Assembly: GCF_036311985.1 (NCBI RefSeq) | Contig: NZ_JAZDCJ010000013.1 | Source: JAZDCJ01 sp036311985 | GTDB taxonomy: Bacteria > Actinomycetota > Actinomycetes > Actinomycetales > Micrococcaceae | Reading direction: 5' to 3' (one strand) | DNA: 64,000 nucleotides | Shown: in pieces, positions 1-10,567 of the stretch | How the letters are laid out: each line of letters begins with the position of its first letter | Numbering within the stretch: position 1 is the first letter of the stretch | Notes under the pieces: generated by a model | What the model was told of the DNA's origin: nothing | Database searches by the model: none | What the model saw: only the letters and a program-made list of their open reading frames with translations | Program-made: the position numbers and the translations under genes

Positions 1-3000
1 GCGGCGCGGCGCGGCAACACGCTCTCGGCCGCCCGTCGTCCGATCGGCTGGGTTCCGGACCCTGCCGGACCCGCAGTCGACCCGGCCGCGGTCGGCTCCG
101 TCGTCCCCGCCACCGAGGTTCCTCCCGTGGCGGCGCGGCGGCCCACACGGGACGTCCCGTCCACGGCTGCTGACGTCTTGCCGGCTGCGGACACGGCCGC
201 TCCCTCCCGCTCGTCGGCCGCCACCGGGCCGAGGTCAAGCGACGCGGCGAGCGCGTCGGCGATCGATCCCGGATCGCTGAAGACGTCGATCGTCCACAGC
301 GGCACGTAGCGCCAGCCGAGGGCCTCGAGCTGCTGCGGGCGCAGGCGGCTGCGCTGGCGCACGGTCATGGACCGGTACTGCTGCGTGCCGTCGGAGACGA
401 TCGCGAGCGGCGGGGTGTCCGCGGCGTCGGCGTCCGGGGCCTGGGCCGCGAGGTCGAGGACGCCACGGTGGCTCGGCGCCACGCGCGCGCCGCGTTCCTC
501 GAGCCGCGCCTTGAGGTCCGCCACGAGTGGATCGCCGAGCGCCTCCCCGTCGCCGGAGACGCCGGAAGACCCGGAGAGCACACGCCCGACGAGCTCGATG
601 AAGCGCGACGCTCCTCCCTTGATCCGGTCCGGGTCGAGGTCCTCGGGCTTGAGCGAGGTGACCAGGTGGAGCAGGGCCCGGGAGCGGGTGACGGCGGTGA
701 CGAACAGCTCGTCGCCGCGCGTCCCGGACAACGGGCCGAAGTCGTGCACGGCCTTGCCGTGCGGCGTGCGCCCGTAGCCGAGCGAGAACACGACCGCGTC
801 GCGGACCAGCCCGTGGGCGCGCTCGACGGAGGAGACCTGGAACTTCTCGCCGGAGCCGCGGAAGAACTCGACGGCCCACGGGTAGTTGGGCAGCTGGACC
901 TGGATCGCCTCGGCGATCCGGGCCGCGTGGCGCTGGTTCCCGGCCACGACGGCGAGGGAGAGGTCCGGGCGGCGGCGCGCGTGGGCGAAGACCAGGTCCA
1001 CGACCCGGTTGACCTCGGCGACCGTCGTCTCGACGGCCTCGGCGCCGGCCGCGGGCAGGCCCGTGCCGTCCGCAACGTACTCCACGGTCAGCGCCGGCGA
1101 CTGCCCGGAGAGGCCCCGCGCGGCGGGGAGCCGGCGCAGCCGTCCCTCGTAGTAGGCATCGCCAAGCGCCTCCGTCAGGCCCTCGTCGACCCCGCGGTAG
1201 ACGGTGTCGAGGCGGCGCAGCGGCAGGACCCCGGCCAACGCGGTGAACGTCGAGACCGGTTCCGCCGGCCCACGCAGCGACGCGGTGGGATCCACCGAGA
1301 CCTGGAAGGACCGCGGCGCGCCGAGCAGCGCGTCGCCGAACGCCACGACCTGCCCGGAACGGCTGATGGAGCCGATCGCCGCGCGGAGGGAGAGCGCGTC
1401 CGCATCGAGCAGGATCACCGCGTCGAAGCGCGTCTCGGCCGGCACGGCCGCGGGGATCTGCAGCGGCGATCCGATCCACAGCGGCAGCAGCGACGTCACG
1501 AGCGGGGCGCCGAGGCCGCACAGCGCCTCGATGGACGGTTCGCCGTCCTTGAGCATGGCACGCAGTTCCCGGGACGCGGCCCGGTGGTCGGCCAGCGCGG
1601 CCTTCCACCGCTGGGCCAGGAGCCAGCACAGGCGCGAGGCGCCGGAGGCGATGTGCGTGTTGTCGGCCAGCCGGTACTCGGCCTCGAGCCGGCGCAGCTT
1701 CTTGCCGTCGGCCATCGCCAGGTAGTCGTCGCCGCTGATCATGGCCTCGAGGGCGGACTGCCACCAGGCGAGGTCCAGCTCGGCGGCGACCTCGTCGGGG
1801 CCGACCTCGCGCTCGGCGAGGTCCACGAGGAGCTCCTCGAGGCCCTGGTTGCGCAGCTGCTCCTGGAGCAGCGTCCGCTCGGGCAGGACCTCGAGCGCCT
1901 CGGCGTCGGCCACGAGGGCCTGCAGCCGCTCGACGAGGGTGTCGATCGGAAGCCGGTGCAGGGCGTCCTTCTTGTCCACGCGGGCCAGGGCGTCGGCCAG
2001 GCGGTGCAGGCGCTCGTCGGCGTCGCGGTAGGCCTTGTTCAGCTCCAGCAGGCCGGTCGGCACGGTCGGGTGGCGCTGGCTCGTGGCGTAGCGGGACCAC
2101 AGCCCGCGCTGGACCTGGACGTCCTGGAGCGAGGCGTGCAGGTCGGCGATGTGCACGCCGGGGCGCACGTACTCCTTGGCGACGCGGCGGAGGCGAGAGC
2201 GCGTGATCGAGGACATCTCGACGCCGCGGTCGCGCCGCCACGCGGACGTCGCGGTCGCGGAGATGAGGTCCTCGACGGAGCGGTCGAAGATGTCCGGCTC
2301 GAACTTGTCCAGGCTGCCCCGCACCGCGACGAGGAGCTCGAGCTGCTCCCCCCACTCGATGAACGTGGTGCCGAGGGTGATCTCCGAGTGCCCTGCCACT
2401 TCCTTCATGGTGGTGCGCAGGCCGGGCAGGTCCCCGCTCAGGCTGCGGGCGAGGCCGAGGGCGTCCTCGGTGTCCTTGCGGTTGCGCAGCCGCGCGCCGA
2501 ACCACGGGCTGCGCGTCGTCTCGACGCTGAAGCTGCCGACCTCGGCGGCACGCTTGAGCCGCGCCGAGGTCTCCTGGCGGTCGGTGATGCTGTCGAGCAC
2601 GGAGCGCTTCAGCCGCACCGTCGTCGACGGCGCCGGGTCGAGTGCGGTCAGCCGGGCGAGTTCCTGCATGGCCTGATACGGCGAGCAGCGCCAGCGCTGG
2701 CGCGTGGTGTGCAGGGAGCGGACGTGGTCCAGGAGGGCGTGGCGGTGCGAGACCAGGTTCTTGTGCAGCTTCTCCAGCTGCGGTTCGGTGGCCCGCTCGT
2801 TGCGCAGGATCGCGGCGGTGAGCTGGCGGCGCAGCTGCTCCGGCCCGGTCTCGGGCGACATCCGCAGCGCGAGGCTGCCCAGCTGCAGCGAGTCGAGGCG
2901 CTCCGTGAACGCCTCGGCCGTCGAGCGGCGCTCCGCGACCACGAGGACGCGCTTGCCCTGCCCGGCCAGGAGGGCGGCCGCGTTGACGGCCGTCTGGGTC

Positions 3001-3869
3001 TGGCCCGTTCCCGGCGGGCTGGAGACCACGAGGGACTCCCCCGCCTCGACGAGGTCGAGCACTTCCTGCTGGCTCGCGTCGGCGTCGAGGACCAGCATCT
3101 CGTCGGCCGGGTCCCGCTCGTCGCTGCTGAGCACGGTGATCCCCGGATCGGGGACCTCGACCTCTTCCCCGGCGTCGGCGGCCAGGAGGCTGGCGACGAC
3201 GGGGTGGGACGGATCCAGCCGGTCCGGGTCCGCCGGGTCGGCGAGGTCGGCGAACGTCGAGGCCAGGAGCCGGTGCTCGACGACCGTTCCCGGGATCGGG
3301 GACAGCTGCTCGCGCAGGGTGTCCATGGCCTGGCGCGGGTCGAAGCGGGCGGTCATGTAGGCCGCGGCGGCGAGGGCCTCGACGTCGATGCGCAGGCCGT
3401 GGGCCTCGGCGAAGTACCGCACGAGCGCCGGATTGACCTGGGCGCGCCCGGTGAGCTGGAGCTCGTAGTCGTCCTGGCCGTCGCGCGCGGTGAGCGCGAT
3501 CCGGCCGAGCATCACGGGCGCGCTGAACTGCTCGGAACGGCCGTCGACGGTCGCGCGCCACGTGACGAGGCCGGACGCGAGGTAGCCGACGTCGATCCCG
3601 CGGTCCTCGGAGAGCTCCTGGATCTTGGCGCGCAGGGCGCGCGCGGTGCGCTTGCCGGCGAGGAAGACGTCCTGGTCCCGCAGCAGCATGGACAGCCGCG
3701 TGCGCCGCCCCGCGAGGAACTGCGCGAGCCCCGAGGGGTGCGCGTGCGTGATGTCGATGCTGTTCGACGGCGAACCGGCGAACCGCAGCAGCGTGTCCGT
3801 CCCGGCTCCCGGCCCCAGCTTCTCCAGCCAACCGGCCAGCGCCGACGCACCCTCCTGAGTCCCTCGCAC
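1..3869 (-). CDS. Large SF1 helicase-like ATPase with C-terminal Vsr-fold nuclease-like domain (partial)
   Basis: This is a superfamily-1 DNA helicase-like protein, open for 1,289 codons and still open at position 1, so its C-terminus is missing. The start is GTG at 3869, preceded by an in-frame TAG and a GGAAGG ribosome site. A nucleotide-binding loop reads SPPGTGQTQTAVN near residue 285, with Gln where the Walker A Lys is expected. It is followed by a helicase-like body with long helical stretches and a RecB/UvrD-like late section (AVVAGNQRHAARI, VSSVERAHGLVRDAV). Near the visible C-terminus, LEALGWRYVPLWTIDVFSDP matches the signature of the Vsr-like MTES_1575 nuclease fold. The likely role is DNA repair or defence-type DNA processing; this is inferred from domains only. 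It is separated from guaA by about 210 bases and has its own ribosome site. Confidence 0.85.
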   Translation of the reverse strand, partial: MRGTQEGASALAGWLEKLGPGAGTDTLLRFAGSPSNSIDITHAHPSGLAQFLAGRRTRLSMLLRDQDVFLAGKRTARALRAKIQELSEDRGIDVGYLASGLVTWRATVDGRSEQFSAPVMLGRIALTARDGQDDYELQLTGRAQVNPALVRYFAEAHGLRIDVEALAAAAYMTARFDPRQAMDTLREQLSPIPGTVVEHRLLASTFADLADPADPDRLDPSHPVVASLLAADAGEEVEVPDPGITVLSSDERDPADEMLVLDADASQQEVLDLVEAGESLVVSSPPGTGQTQTAVNAAALLAGQGKRVLVVAERRSTAEAFTERLDSLQLGSLALRMSPETGPEQLRRQLTAAILRNERATEPQLEKLHKNLVSHRHALLDHVRSLHTTRQRWRCSPYQAMQELARLTALDPAPSTTVRLKRSVLDSITDRQETSARLKRAAEVGSFSVETTRSPWFGARLRNRKDTEDALGLARSLSGDLPGLRTTMKEVAGHSEITLGTTFIEWGEQLELLVAVRGSLDKFEPDIFDRSVEDLISATATSAWRRDRGVEMSSITRSRLRRVAKEYVRPGVHIADLHASLQDVQVQRGLWSRYATSQRHPTVPTGLLELNKAYRDADERLHRLADALARVDKKDALHRLPIDTLVERLQALVADAEALEVLPERTLLQEQLRNQGLEELLVDLAEREVGPDEVAAELDLAWWQSALEAMISGDDYLAMADGKKLRRLEAEYRLADNTHIASGASRLCWLLAQRWKAALADHRAASRELRAMLKDGEPSIEALCGLGAPLVTSLLPLWIGSPLQIPAAVPAETRFDAVILLDADALSLRAAIGSISRSGQVVAFGDALLGAPRSFQVSVDPTASLRGPAEPVSTFTALAGVLPLRRLDTVYRGVDEGLTEALGDAYYEGRLRRLPAARGLSGQSPALTVEYVADGTGLPAAGAEAVETTVAEVNRVVDLVFAHARRRPDLSLAVVAGNQRHAARIAEAIQVQLPNYPWAVEFFRGSGEKFQVSSVERAHGLVRDAVVFSLGYGRTPHGKAVHDFGPLSGTRGDELFVTAVTRSRALLHLVTSLKPEDLDPDRIKGGASRFIELVGRVLSGSSGVSGDGEALGDPLVADLKARLEERGARVAPSHRGVLDLAAQAPDADAADTPPLAIVSDGTQQYRSMTVRQRSRLRPQQLEALGWRYVPLWTIDVFSDPGSIADALAASLDLGPVAADEREGAAVSAAGKTSAAVDGTSRVGRRAATGGTSVAGTTEPTAAGSTAGPAGSGTQPIGRRAAESVLPRRA

Positions 3870-4010
3870 GGGAATACCGCCTTCCTAGCTCTTGCGCCGC
3901 GGGCCTGCCCTAGCCGGACGCACTCTCTAAACTACTGGACTCGCCGCCTCGAGCGGCCGAACGAAACACTCGCCCAGGCGGGCAATCGGCTCGGCGTCCC
4001 GGGAAACGGC

Positions 4011-4038
4011 GAGGGGAGGAGCCTGCGCCCCTCCCCTC
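4011..4038 (-). terminator. Hairpin downstream of guaA
   Basis: GAGGGGAGG at 4011-4019 pairs perfectly with CCTCCCCTC at 4030-4038 across a 10-base loop, 44 bases past the guaA stop. It is GC-rich without a strong T run. The rest of the gap 3870-4081 shows only the ribosome site of the helicase gene. Confidence 0.5.
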
Positions 4039-4081
4039 CCGCGGCCGTCGTCCCGGCCGATCCGGCGTCAGGACGCCGGGC

Positions 4082-5668
<1,587 letters not shown>

Positions 5669-5697
5669 GGGCTCTACCTTAGTCGACGGGACGGGGC

Positions 5698-6174
5698 CTA
5701 GTAGCGCTTGGCGGCCTGCGGGTGCTCGGCCAGCTCGCGCTCGACCTCGCCGTGCACGCGCTTCTCCATGAAGAAGGACAGCAGCGGTACGACGCCGCCG
5801 AGGGCGATCGTGATGAAGCGCATGAACGGCCAGCGCATGAGCGACCACAGGCGGAAGTCCGCGATCAGGTACACGACGTACATCCAGCCGTGGACGATCA
5901 GCACCACGGAGGAGAGGTTGACCCCGCCGGTGAAGGAGTCCTCGGGCAGGAAGCCCAGGACGTTCGACGCACCCTCGGCCGTGGTGCCGCCCGCGACGAT
6001 CTCGGCCCCGAAGCCGTACTTGGCGACCATCTCGACGACCACGAGGAGGAGCATCACGCCCGTGGCGTAGGCGAGGACCTTGTAGAAGCCGGCGGCGGAA
6101 CGGATCTGCGCGGGAGTCCCGGCGAAGCGGCGCTTCTTGCCGGCGGGGCGCGGGGCGGGGCTGGGCTGGGTCAC
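5698..6174 (-). CDS. DUF3817 family integral membrane protein
   Basis: A 158-residue membrane protein of the DUF3817 family. After a short basic N-terminus, hydrophobic segments occur around residues 30-48, 75-95 and 105-125, with the family-typical FYKVLAYATG, LIVHGWMYVVYL and MRWPFMRF stretches. The function is unknown; it is commonly found beside guaA and SURF1 in Arthrobacter relatives. The GTG start shares one base with the SURF1 stop (TAGTG), so translation is probably coupled, and guaA starts 29 bases downstream. Confidence 0.9.
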   Translation of the reverse strand: MTQPSPAPRPAGKKRRFAGTPAQIRSAAGFYKVLAYATGVMLLLVVVEMVAKYGFGAEIVAGGTTAEGASNVLGFLPEDSFTGGVNLSSVVLIVHGWMYVVYLIADFRLWSLMRWPFMRFITIALGGVVPLLSFFMEKRVHGEVERELAEHPQAAKRY

Positions 6175-7007
6175 TACTGGTCCTCGGATCGGGAATCGGT
6201 GGATTGGCGGGCGTCGGCGTCGAGATCGGTGGTGGCCGCGAGGTCGTCCTCGTCCTCGTCGGCGAGCTCTTCCTGCTCGCGCCGGTAGTCGTCCACGACG
6301 AGGCGCCACCAGAGGAACACGGCGAACCCGGCGAAGACGACCCACTCGATCCCGTAGAACACGTTGAGCCAGTTGACCTGGCGCTCCTGCGGCTGCGGGC
6401 CGATCTCGATGGCGTCGAGCCCGGTCGCGACGGCCCCGGCGTCCTCGCCGGCGGCGGTCCGGACGTCGAACGCGGCGAGGAATCCGCTGTAGGCGTCGAC
6501 ATCCCAGAGATTGATCAGCTGGGCGACGGAGAGCGAGGCGTAGGCGCCGTCGACCGGGGCCTGGTCGAGCGGCGCCTCGGTGGGCAGCAGGCGTCCGGTG
6601 ACCTCGAGCTCCCCCTCGGGGGCGGGCCCCGGCGGGGTCGGATCGGGCTGCCAGCCGCGGACGACGGCGATCGCCGCGTCCCCGGGGGCGTCGTCGACGG
6701 AGAACGGGGCCACGACCCAGTACCCCTCGCGGCCCTCGTCGATGCGGTGGGCGACGAGCACCTGCTCCTGCGGCAGGAAGCGGCCGCTCGCGGTGACCAC
6801 CTGGTCCGCGTCCGCGGCGAGCATGGGGCGGAAGGGCTCGAAGTGGGCGGTGAGCTCGACGGGCGTCTCGGTCGTGGTCACGGGCGGCGGGGCCTCGCTT
6901 TGCGAGCGGTCGAACTGCCACTGGCTCAGGAGCACGAACACGCTCGCCACCGCCAGGGCGCCCACGAGGGCCAGGATCCACTGGGGTTTCAGGGCGGTTC
7001 GCAGCAC
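6174..7007 (-). CDS. SURF1 family protein
   Basis: A 277-residue SURF1-type protein, a family that assists assembly of cytochrome c oxidase in the membrane. It has the two-helix topology expected: a hydrophobic segment at residues 9-28 and another at about 218-238 (VVFAGFAVFLWW), flanking an extracytoplasmic domain with the family's VLVAHR and VVRGWQPD motifs. The C-terminal 40 residues are an acidic Asp/Glu-rich tail. It overlaps the DUF3817 start. Known role comes from the family; nothing here names the oxidase it serves. Confidence 0.9.
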   Translation of the reverse strand: MLRTALKPQWILALVGALAVASVFVLLSQWQFDRSQSEAPPPVTTTETPVELTAHFEPFRPMLAADADQVVTASGRFLPQEQVLVAHRIDEGREGYWVVAPFSVDDAPGDAAIAVVRGWQPDPTPPGPAPEGELEVTGRLLPTEAPLDQAPVDGAYASLSVAQLINLWDVDAYSGFLAAFDVRTAAGEDAGAVATGLDAIEIGPQPQERQVNWLNVFYGIEWVVFAGFAVFLWWRLVVDDYRREQEELADEDEDDLAATTDLDADARQSTDSRSEDQ

Positions 7008-7065
7008 CGTACCAGCCTACTTCGATTGCCTGTAGAACTCCGAATGCGCCTCGGCGCCCGGGGCC

Positions 7066-7560
7066 TCAGACGGCGCCGAAGTCCACGGTGGAGTTGATCA
7101 GCTCGGCGATGACCTCGGGATCGTACGCCCGGCGCAGGGATTCGCGGAAGCCCTGCTTGGACAGGCTCCGGGCGAGCGCTGCGAGCAGCTGCAGGTGCAG
7201 GGAGAAGCTGTCGGCGGGCGTGGCCAGGAGCAGCACGACGGTCGCGGGTCCGTCGGAGGCGCCGAAGTCCAGCGAGTGCCCGTAGGCGGTGATTCCGACG
7301 GCGATGCTCACCTGGGCGGCGTGCCGGGTCCTCGCGTGGGGCATCCCGACGCCGCCCGGCAGGCCCGTGGCCAGCTGGTGCTCGCGGCGGCGGACCTCTT
7401 CGAGGAAGCCCTCGTAGTCGTCGATGCGGCCGGCATCGGCGAGGCGGCGGGCCAGGATCGCGGTGGCCTCGTCGCGGTCGGCGGCCTCGAGGTCCAGGAC
7501 CACGAGCGCAGGCTCGGTCAGTTCCTGGCCGGCGGCGGTGAGCTCGTCGAATCCGGGCAC
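7066..7560 (-). CDS. PTS fructose/mannitol-type EIIA component
   Basis: A stand-alone phosphotransferase-system IIA domain of 164 residues, of the fructose/mannitol class (PTS_EIIA_2). The phosphorylated histidine is His75 in GVGMPHARTRH. There is no IIB or IIC gene nearby, so it either works with a transporter encoded elsewhere or acts as a regulator; the sequence does not decide. It starts three bases after glpD ends, which places it in the glpD transcript and suggests a link to carbon metabolism. Confidence 0.88.
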   Translation of the reverse strand: MPGFDELTAAGQELTEPALVVLDLEAADRDEATAILARRLADAGRIDDYEGFLEEVRRREHQLATGLPGGVGMPHARTRHAAQVSIAVGITAYGHSLDFGASDGPATVVLLLATPADSFSLHLQLLAALARSLSKQGFRESLRRAYDPEVIAELINSTVDFGAV

Positions 7561-7563
7561 GGC

Positions 7564-9339
7564 TCAGGCCTCCCGCACGGGGACGATGTCCTCGACGTTC
7601 ATCCGCGTCTTGTCCGCGGAGACGTCGTCGGGCTGTTCCTGGCTCGCGCGCTCCGCCTCGACCCGGGCCGTGTAGTGCTTGACCTCGCGCTCCGTCTGCT
7701 CCTCGGACCAGCCCAGCAGCGGCGCCATGAGGCGCGCGACCACGGGTGCGGCCTTGATGCCGCGGTCCCAGGACTCGATCGAGATCCGGGTGCGCCGCGT
7801 GAGCACGTCGTGGATGTGGCGGGCGCCCTCGTGGGTCGTCGCGTAGACGACCTCGGCGGCCAGGTAGTCGTCCGCCCCGGGCAGCGGGACCCCGAGCTCC
7901 GGGTCGGCCGAGATCAGGTCCAGCACCTCCCGGGTCAGCGAGCCGTAGCGCTGCAGCAGGTGCTCCACGCGGGCCACATGCACGCCGGCCGCGCGGGCGA
8001 GGCGGTGGCGGCTGTTCCAGGCGGCCCGGTAGCCCTCGGCGCCGAGCAGCGGGATGGTCTCCGTGCACGAGTCGGGGGCGTTGAGGTCCATGGTGCGCAC
8101 GGCCTCGTCCACGGCGTCCTTGGCCATGACCCGGTAGGTCGTGTACTTCCCGCCGGCCACGACGACGAGACCCGGGACGGGGTGGGCGACGACGTGCTCG
8201 CGGGAGAGCTTCGCGGTCGAATCGCTCTCCCCCGCCAGCAGGGGCCGCAGCCCCGCGTAGACGCCCTCGACGTCCTCGCGCGTCAGCGGGCGCTTGAGGA
8301 TGCGGTTCACGTGCTCCAGGAGGTAGTCGATGTCCTTGCTCGAGGCCGCCGGGTGGGCCTTGTCGAGCGTCCATTCGGTGTCCGTGGTGCCGATGATCCA
8401 GTGCCGTCCCCACGGGATGACGAAGAGCACGGACTTCTCCGTGCGCAGGATCATGCCGACGGTGGACTGGAAGCGGTCGCGCGGGACCACGAGGTGGATG
8501 CCCTTGGACGCCCGGACCTTGAGCTGGCCGCGGTCCGTGACCATCGCCTGCGTCTCGTCCGTCCAGACGCCCGTGGCGTTGACGACCTGCTTGGCGCGGA
8601 CGTCGAACGCGTCGCCCGTCTCCTGGTCCTCGAGCCGGGCCCCGACGACGCGCTCGCCCTCGCGCAGGAAGTCCACGACCTTGAGCCGGTTCGCGGCGAG
8701 CGCCCCGTAGCGCGCGGCCGTGCGGACGAGGTCCACGACGAGCCGCGCGTCGTCCACCTGCGCGTCGTAGTAGCGGATGGATCCGACGAACGCGTCGTCC
8801 TTGAGGCTCGGCGCGCTGCGCAGCGTGCCGCGGCGGCTCAAGTGCTTGTGGATGGGGACGCCGCGGCTGTGCCCGGAGGCCATCGAGAGGGCGTCGTAGA
8901 GCGCGATCCCCGCGCCGACGTAGGGCCGTTCGACGAAGCGCTTGGTCAGCGGGTACAGGAACGGCACGGGCCGGACCAGGTGCGGGGCGATCCGGTCGAT
9001 CAGCAGGCCGCGCTCCTGCAGGGCCTCGCGGACCAGGGCGAAGTCGAGCATCTCCAGGTAGCGCAGTCCGCCGTGGATGAGCTTGGAGGAGCGCGAGGAC
9101 GTGCCCGAGGCCCAGTCGCGGGCCTCGACGATCCCCACGCGCAGCCCGCGCGTGGCGGCGTCGAGCGCGGATCCGGCGCCCACGACGCCGCCGCCGACGA
9201 TCAGCAGGTCGAGCTCGCGGCCCTCCTCGGCCGTCTCCCGCAGCTCCTGGAGCGAGGTCCGGCGGAAGTCGGGCCCGAGCACGCCGGGTGCGGCCCCGGC
9301 GTCGTTCCCCGTGGTGTTGGCGGCTCCCCGGCGCGGCAT
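7564..9339 (-). CDS. glpD: FAD-dependent glycerol-3-phosphate dehydrogenase
   Basis: Oxidises sn-glycerol 3-phosphate to dihydroxyacetone phosphate and passes electrons to the quinone pool. The 591-residue protein has the FAD dinucleotide motif LLIVGGGVVGAGSALDA near residue 46, the GlpD signatures SGTSSRSSKLIHGGLRYLE and IGTTDTEW, and the C-terminal GlpD domain. The first 25 residues (TGNDAGAAPG) are an unconserved leader that contains a near-copy of the dispersed motif at 9296-9306. The start lies four bases after the guaB3 stop. A DUF-like tail of about 20 residues follows the catalytic part. Confidence 0.95.
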   Translation of the reverse strand: MPRRGAANTTGNDAGAAPGVLGPDFRRTSLQELRETAEEGRELDLLIVGGGVVGAGSALDAATRGLRVGIVEARDWASGTSSRSSKLIHGGLRYLEMLDFALVREALQERGLLIDRIAPHLVRPVPFLYPLTKRFVERPYVGAGIALYDALSMASGHSRGVPIHKHLSRRGTLRSAPSLKDDAFVGSIRYYDAQVDDARLVVDLVRTAARYGALAANRLKVVDFLREGERVVGARLEDQETGDAFDVRAKQVVNATGVWTDETQAMVTDRGQLKVRASKGIHLVVPRDRFQSTVGMILRTEKSVLFVIPWGRHWIIGTTDTEWTLDKAHPAASSKDIDYLLEHVNRILKRPLTREDVEGVYAGLRPLLAGESDSTAKLSREHVVAHPVPGLVVVAGGKYTTYRVMAKDAVDEAVRTMDLNAPDSCTETIPLLGAEGYRAAWNSRHRLARAAGVHVARVEHLLQRYGSLTREVLDLISADPELGVPLPGADDYLAAEVVYATTHEGARHIHDVLTRRTRISIESWDRGIKAAPVVARLMAPLLGWSEEQTEREVKHYTARVEAERASQEQPDDVSADKTRMNVEDIVPVREA

Positions 9340-9343
9340 CGGC

Positions 9344-10492
9344 TCAGCCCACCTCGTAGGGGGAGACGACGACGTCGACGCGCTGGAACTCCTTGAGGTC
9401 GGAGTACCCCGTGGTGGCCATGGAACGGCGCAGCGCCCCGACCAGGTTGGACGTGCCGTTGGTGTGGTGCGAGGGGCCGTTGAGCACCTCCTCGAGCGGG
9501 CCGACCGTGCCGACGTGCACGCGGTCGCCGCGCGGGTTGGCGTCGTGGTGCGCCTCGACGCCCCAGTGCCAGCCGCGGCCCGGGGCCTCCTCGGCGCGGG
9601 CCAGGGCGGAGCCCAGCATGACCGCGTCCGCGCCCATGGCGATCGCCTTGACGATGTCGCCGCTCGTGCCGAGGCCGCCGTCCGCGATGACGTGCACGTA
9701 GCGGCCCCCGGACTCGTCGAGGTAGTCCCGGCGCGCCGCGGCGACGTCGGAGATCGCCGTCGCCATCGGGACGTGGATGCCGAGCGAGCGGCGCGTCGTG
9801 CCCGTGGCCCCGCCGCCGAAGCCGACGAGCACGCCCGCCGCGCCCGTGCGCATGAGGTGCAGCGCGGGCGTGTAGCCGGCGGCGCCGCCCACGATGACCG
9901 GGACGTCGAGCTCGTAGATGAACTGCTTGAGGTTCAGCGGCTCCTGGTTCTGCGAGACGTGCTCGGCGGAGACCGTGGTGCCGCGGATGACGAAGATGTC
10001 CACGCCCGCGGCGAGCACCGTCTTGTAGTGCTCCTGCGTGCGCTGCGGGGTGAGCGAGCCGGCGACGGTGACGCCGGCGTCGCGGATCTCGGCCAGGCGG
10101 GAGGTGATGAGCTCCGGCTGGATCGGGGCCGCGTAGAGCTCCTGCAGGCGGGCCGTGACCGCGGGGTCGAAGTCGCCGCGGGCCTGCCCGGCGCCGAGGC
10201 CCACGATCTCCTCCAGCACGGGGGCCGGATCCTCGTAGCGCGTCCAGAGGCCCTCGAGGTTCAGGACGCCGAGGCTGCCCAGGCGGCCGAGCGCGATCGC
10301 CGTCGCCGGGCTCATGACCGAATCCATGGGCGCGCCGATGATCGGCGAATCGAACTGGTAGGCGTCGATCTGCCAGTTCACGGACACGTCCCGGGGGTCG
10401 CGCGTCCGCCGGTTGGGGACGACCGCCACGTCGTCGAGCGAATAGGCCCGCTTCCCGCGCTTTCCGCGGCCGATTTCAATCTCGTAAGTCAC
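9344..10492 (-). CDS. GuaB3-type IMP dehydrogenase-related protein
   Basis: A 382-residue TIM-barrel protein of the GuaB3 family, paralogous to IMP dehydrogenase and present beside guaB in most actinobacteria. It keeps the barrel core (IIGAPMDSVMSPATAIALGRLG, VIVGGAAGYTPALHLM, VIADGGLGTSGDIVKAIAMGADAVMLGSALA) but has no CBS pair and lacks the catalytic Cys loop of true GuaB, reading RGTTVSAEHV instead. Cyanobacterial relatives have been described as GMP-reductase-like enzymes; the activity here is not established by sequence. It sits between guaB/BtrH-like and glpD. Confidence 0.93.
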   Translation of the reverse strand: MTYEIEIGRGKRGKRAYSLDDVAVVPNRRTRDPRDVSVNWQIDAYQFDSPIIGAPMDSVMSPATAIALGRLGSLGVLNLEGLWTRYEDPAPVLEEIVGLGAGQARGDFDPAVTARLQELYAAPIQPELITSRLAEIRDAGVTVAGSLTPQRTQEHYKTVLAAGVDIFVIRGTTVSAEHVSQNQEPLNLKQFIYELDVPVIVGGAAGYTPALHLMRTGAAGVLVGFGGGATGTTRRSLGIHVPMATAISDVAAARRDYLDESGGRYVHVIADGGLGTSGDIVKAIAMGADAVMLGSALARAEEAPGRGWHWGVEAHHDANPRGDRVHVGTVGPLEEVLNGPSHHTNGTSNLVGALRRSMATTGYSDLKEFQRVDVVVSPYEVG

Positions 10493-10567
10493 CCGGCCAG
10501 CCTATCAGCGCCGCCCGCGGAGGCCGGGGCCCGGGCCGCGTGCCGGGGGTCACGCCCGGTCGCGGGG

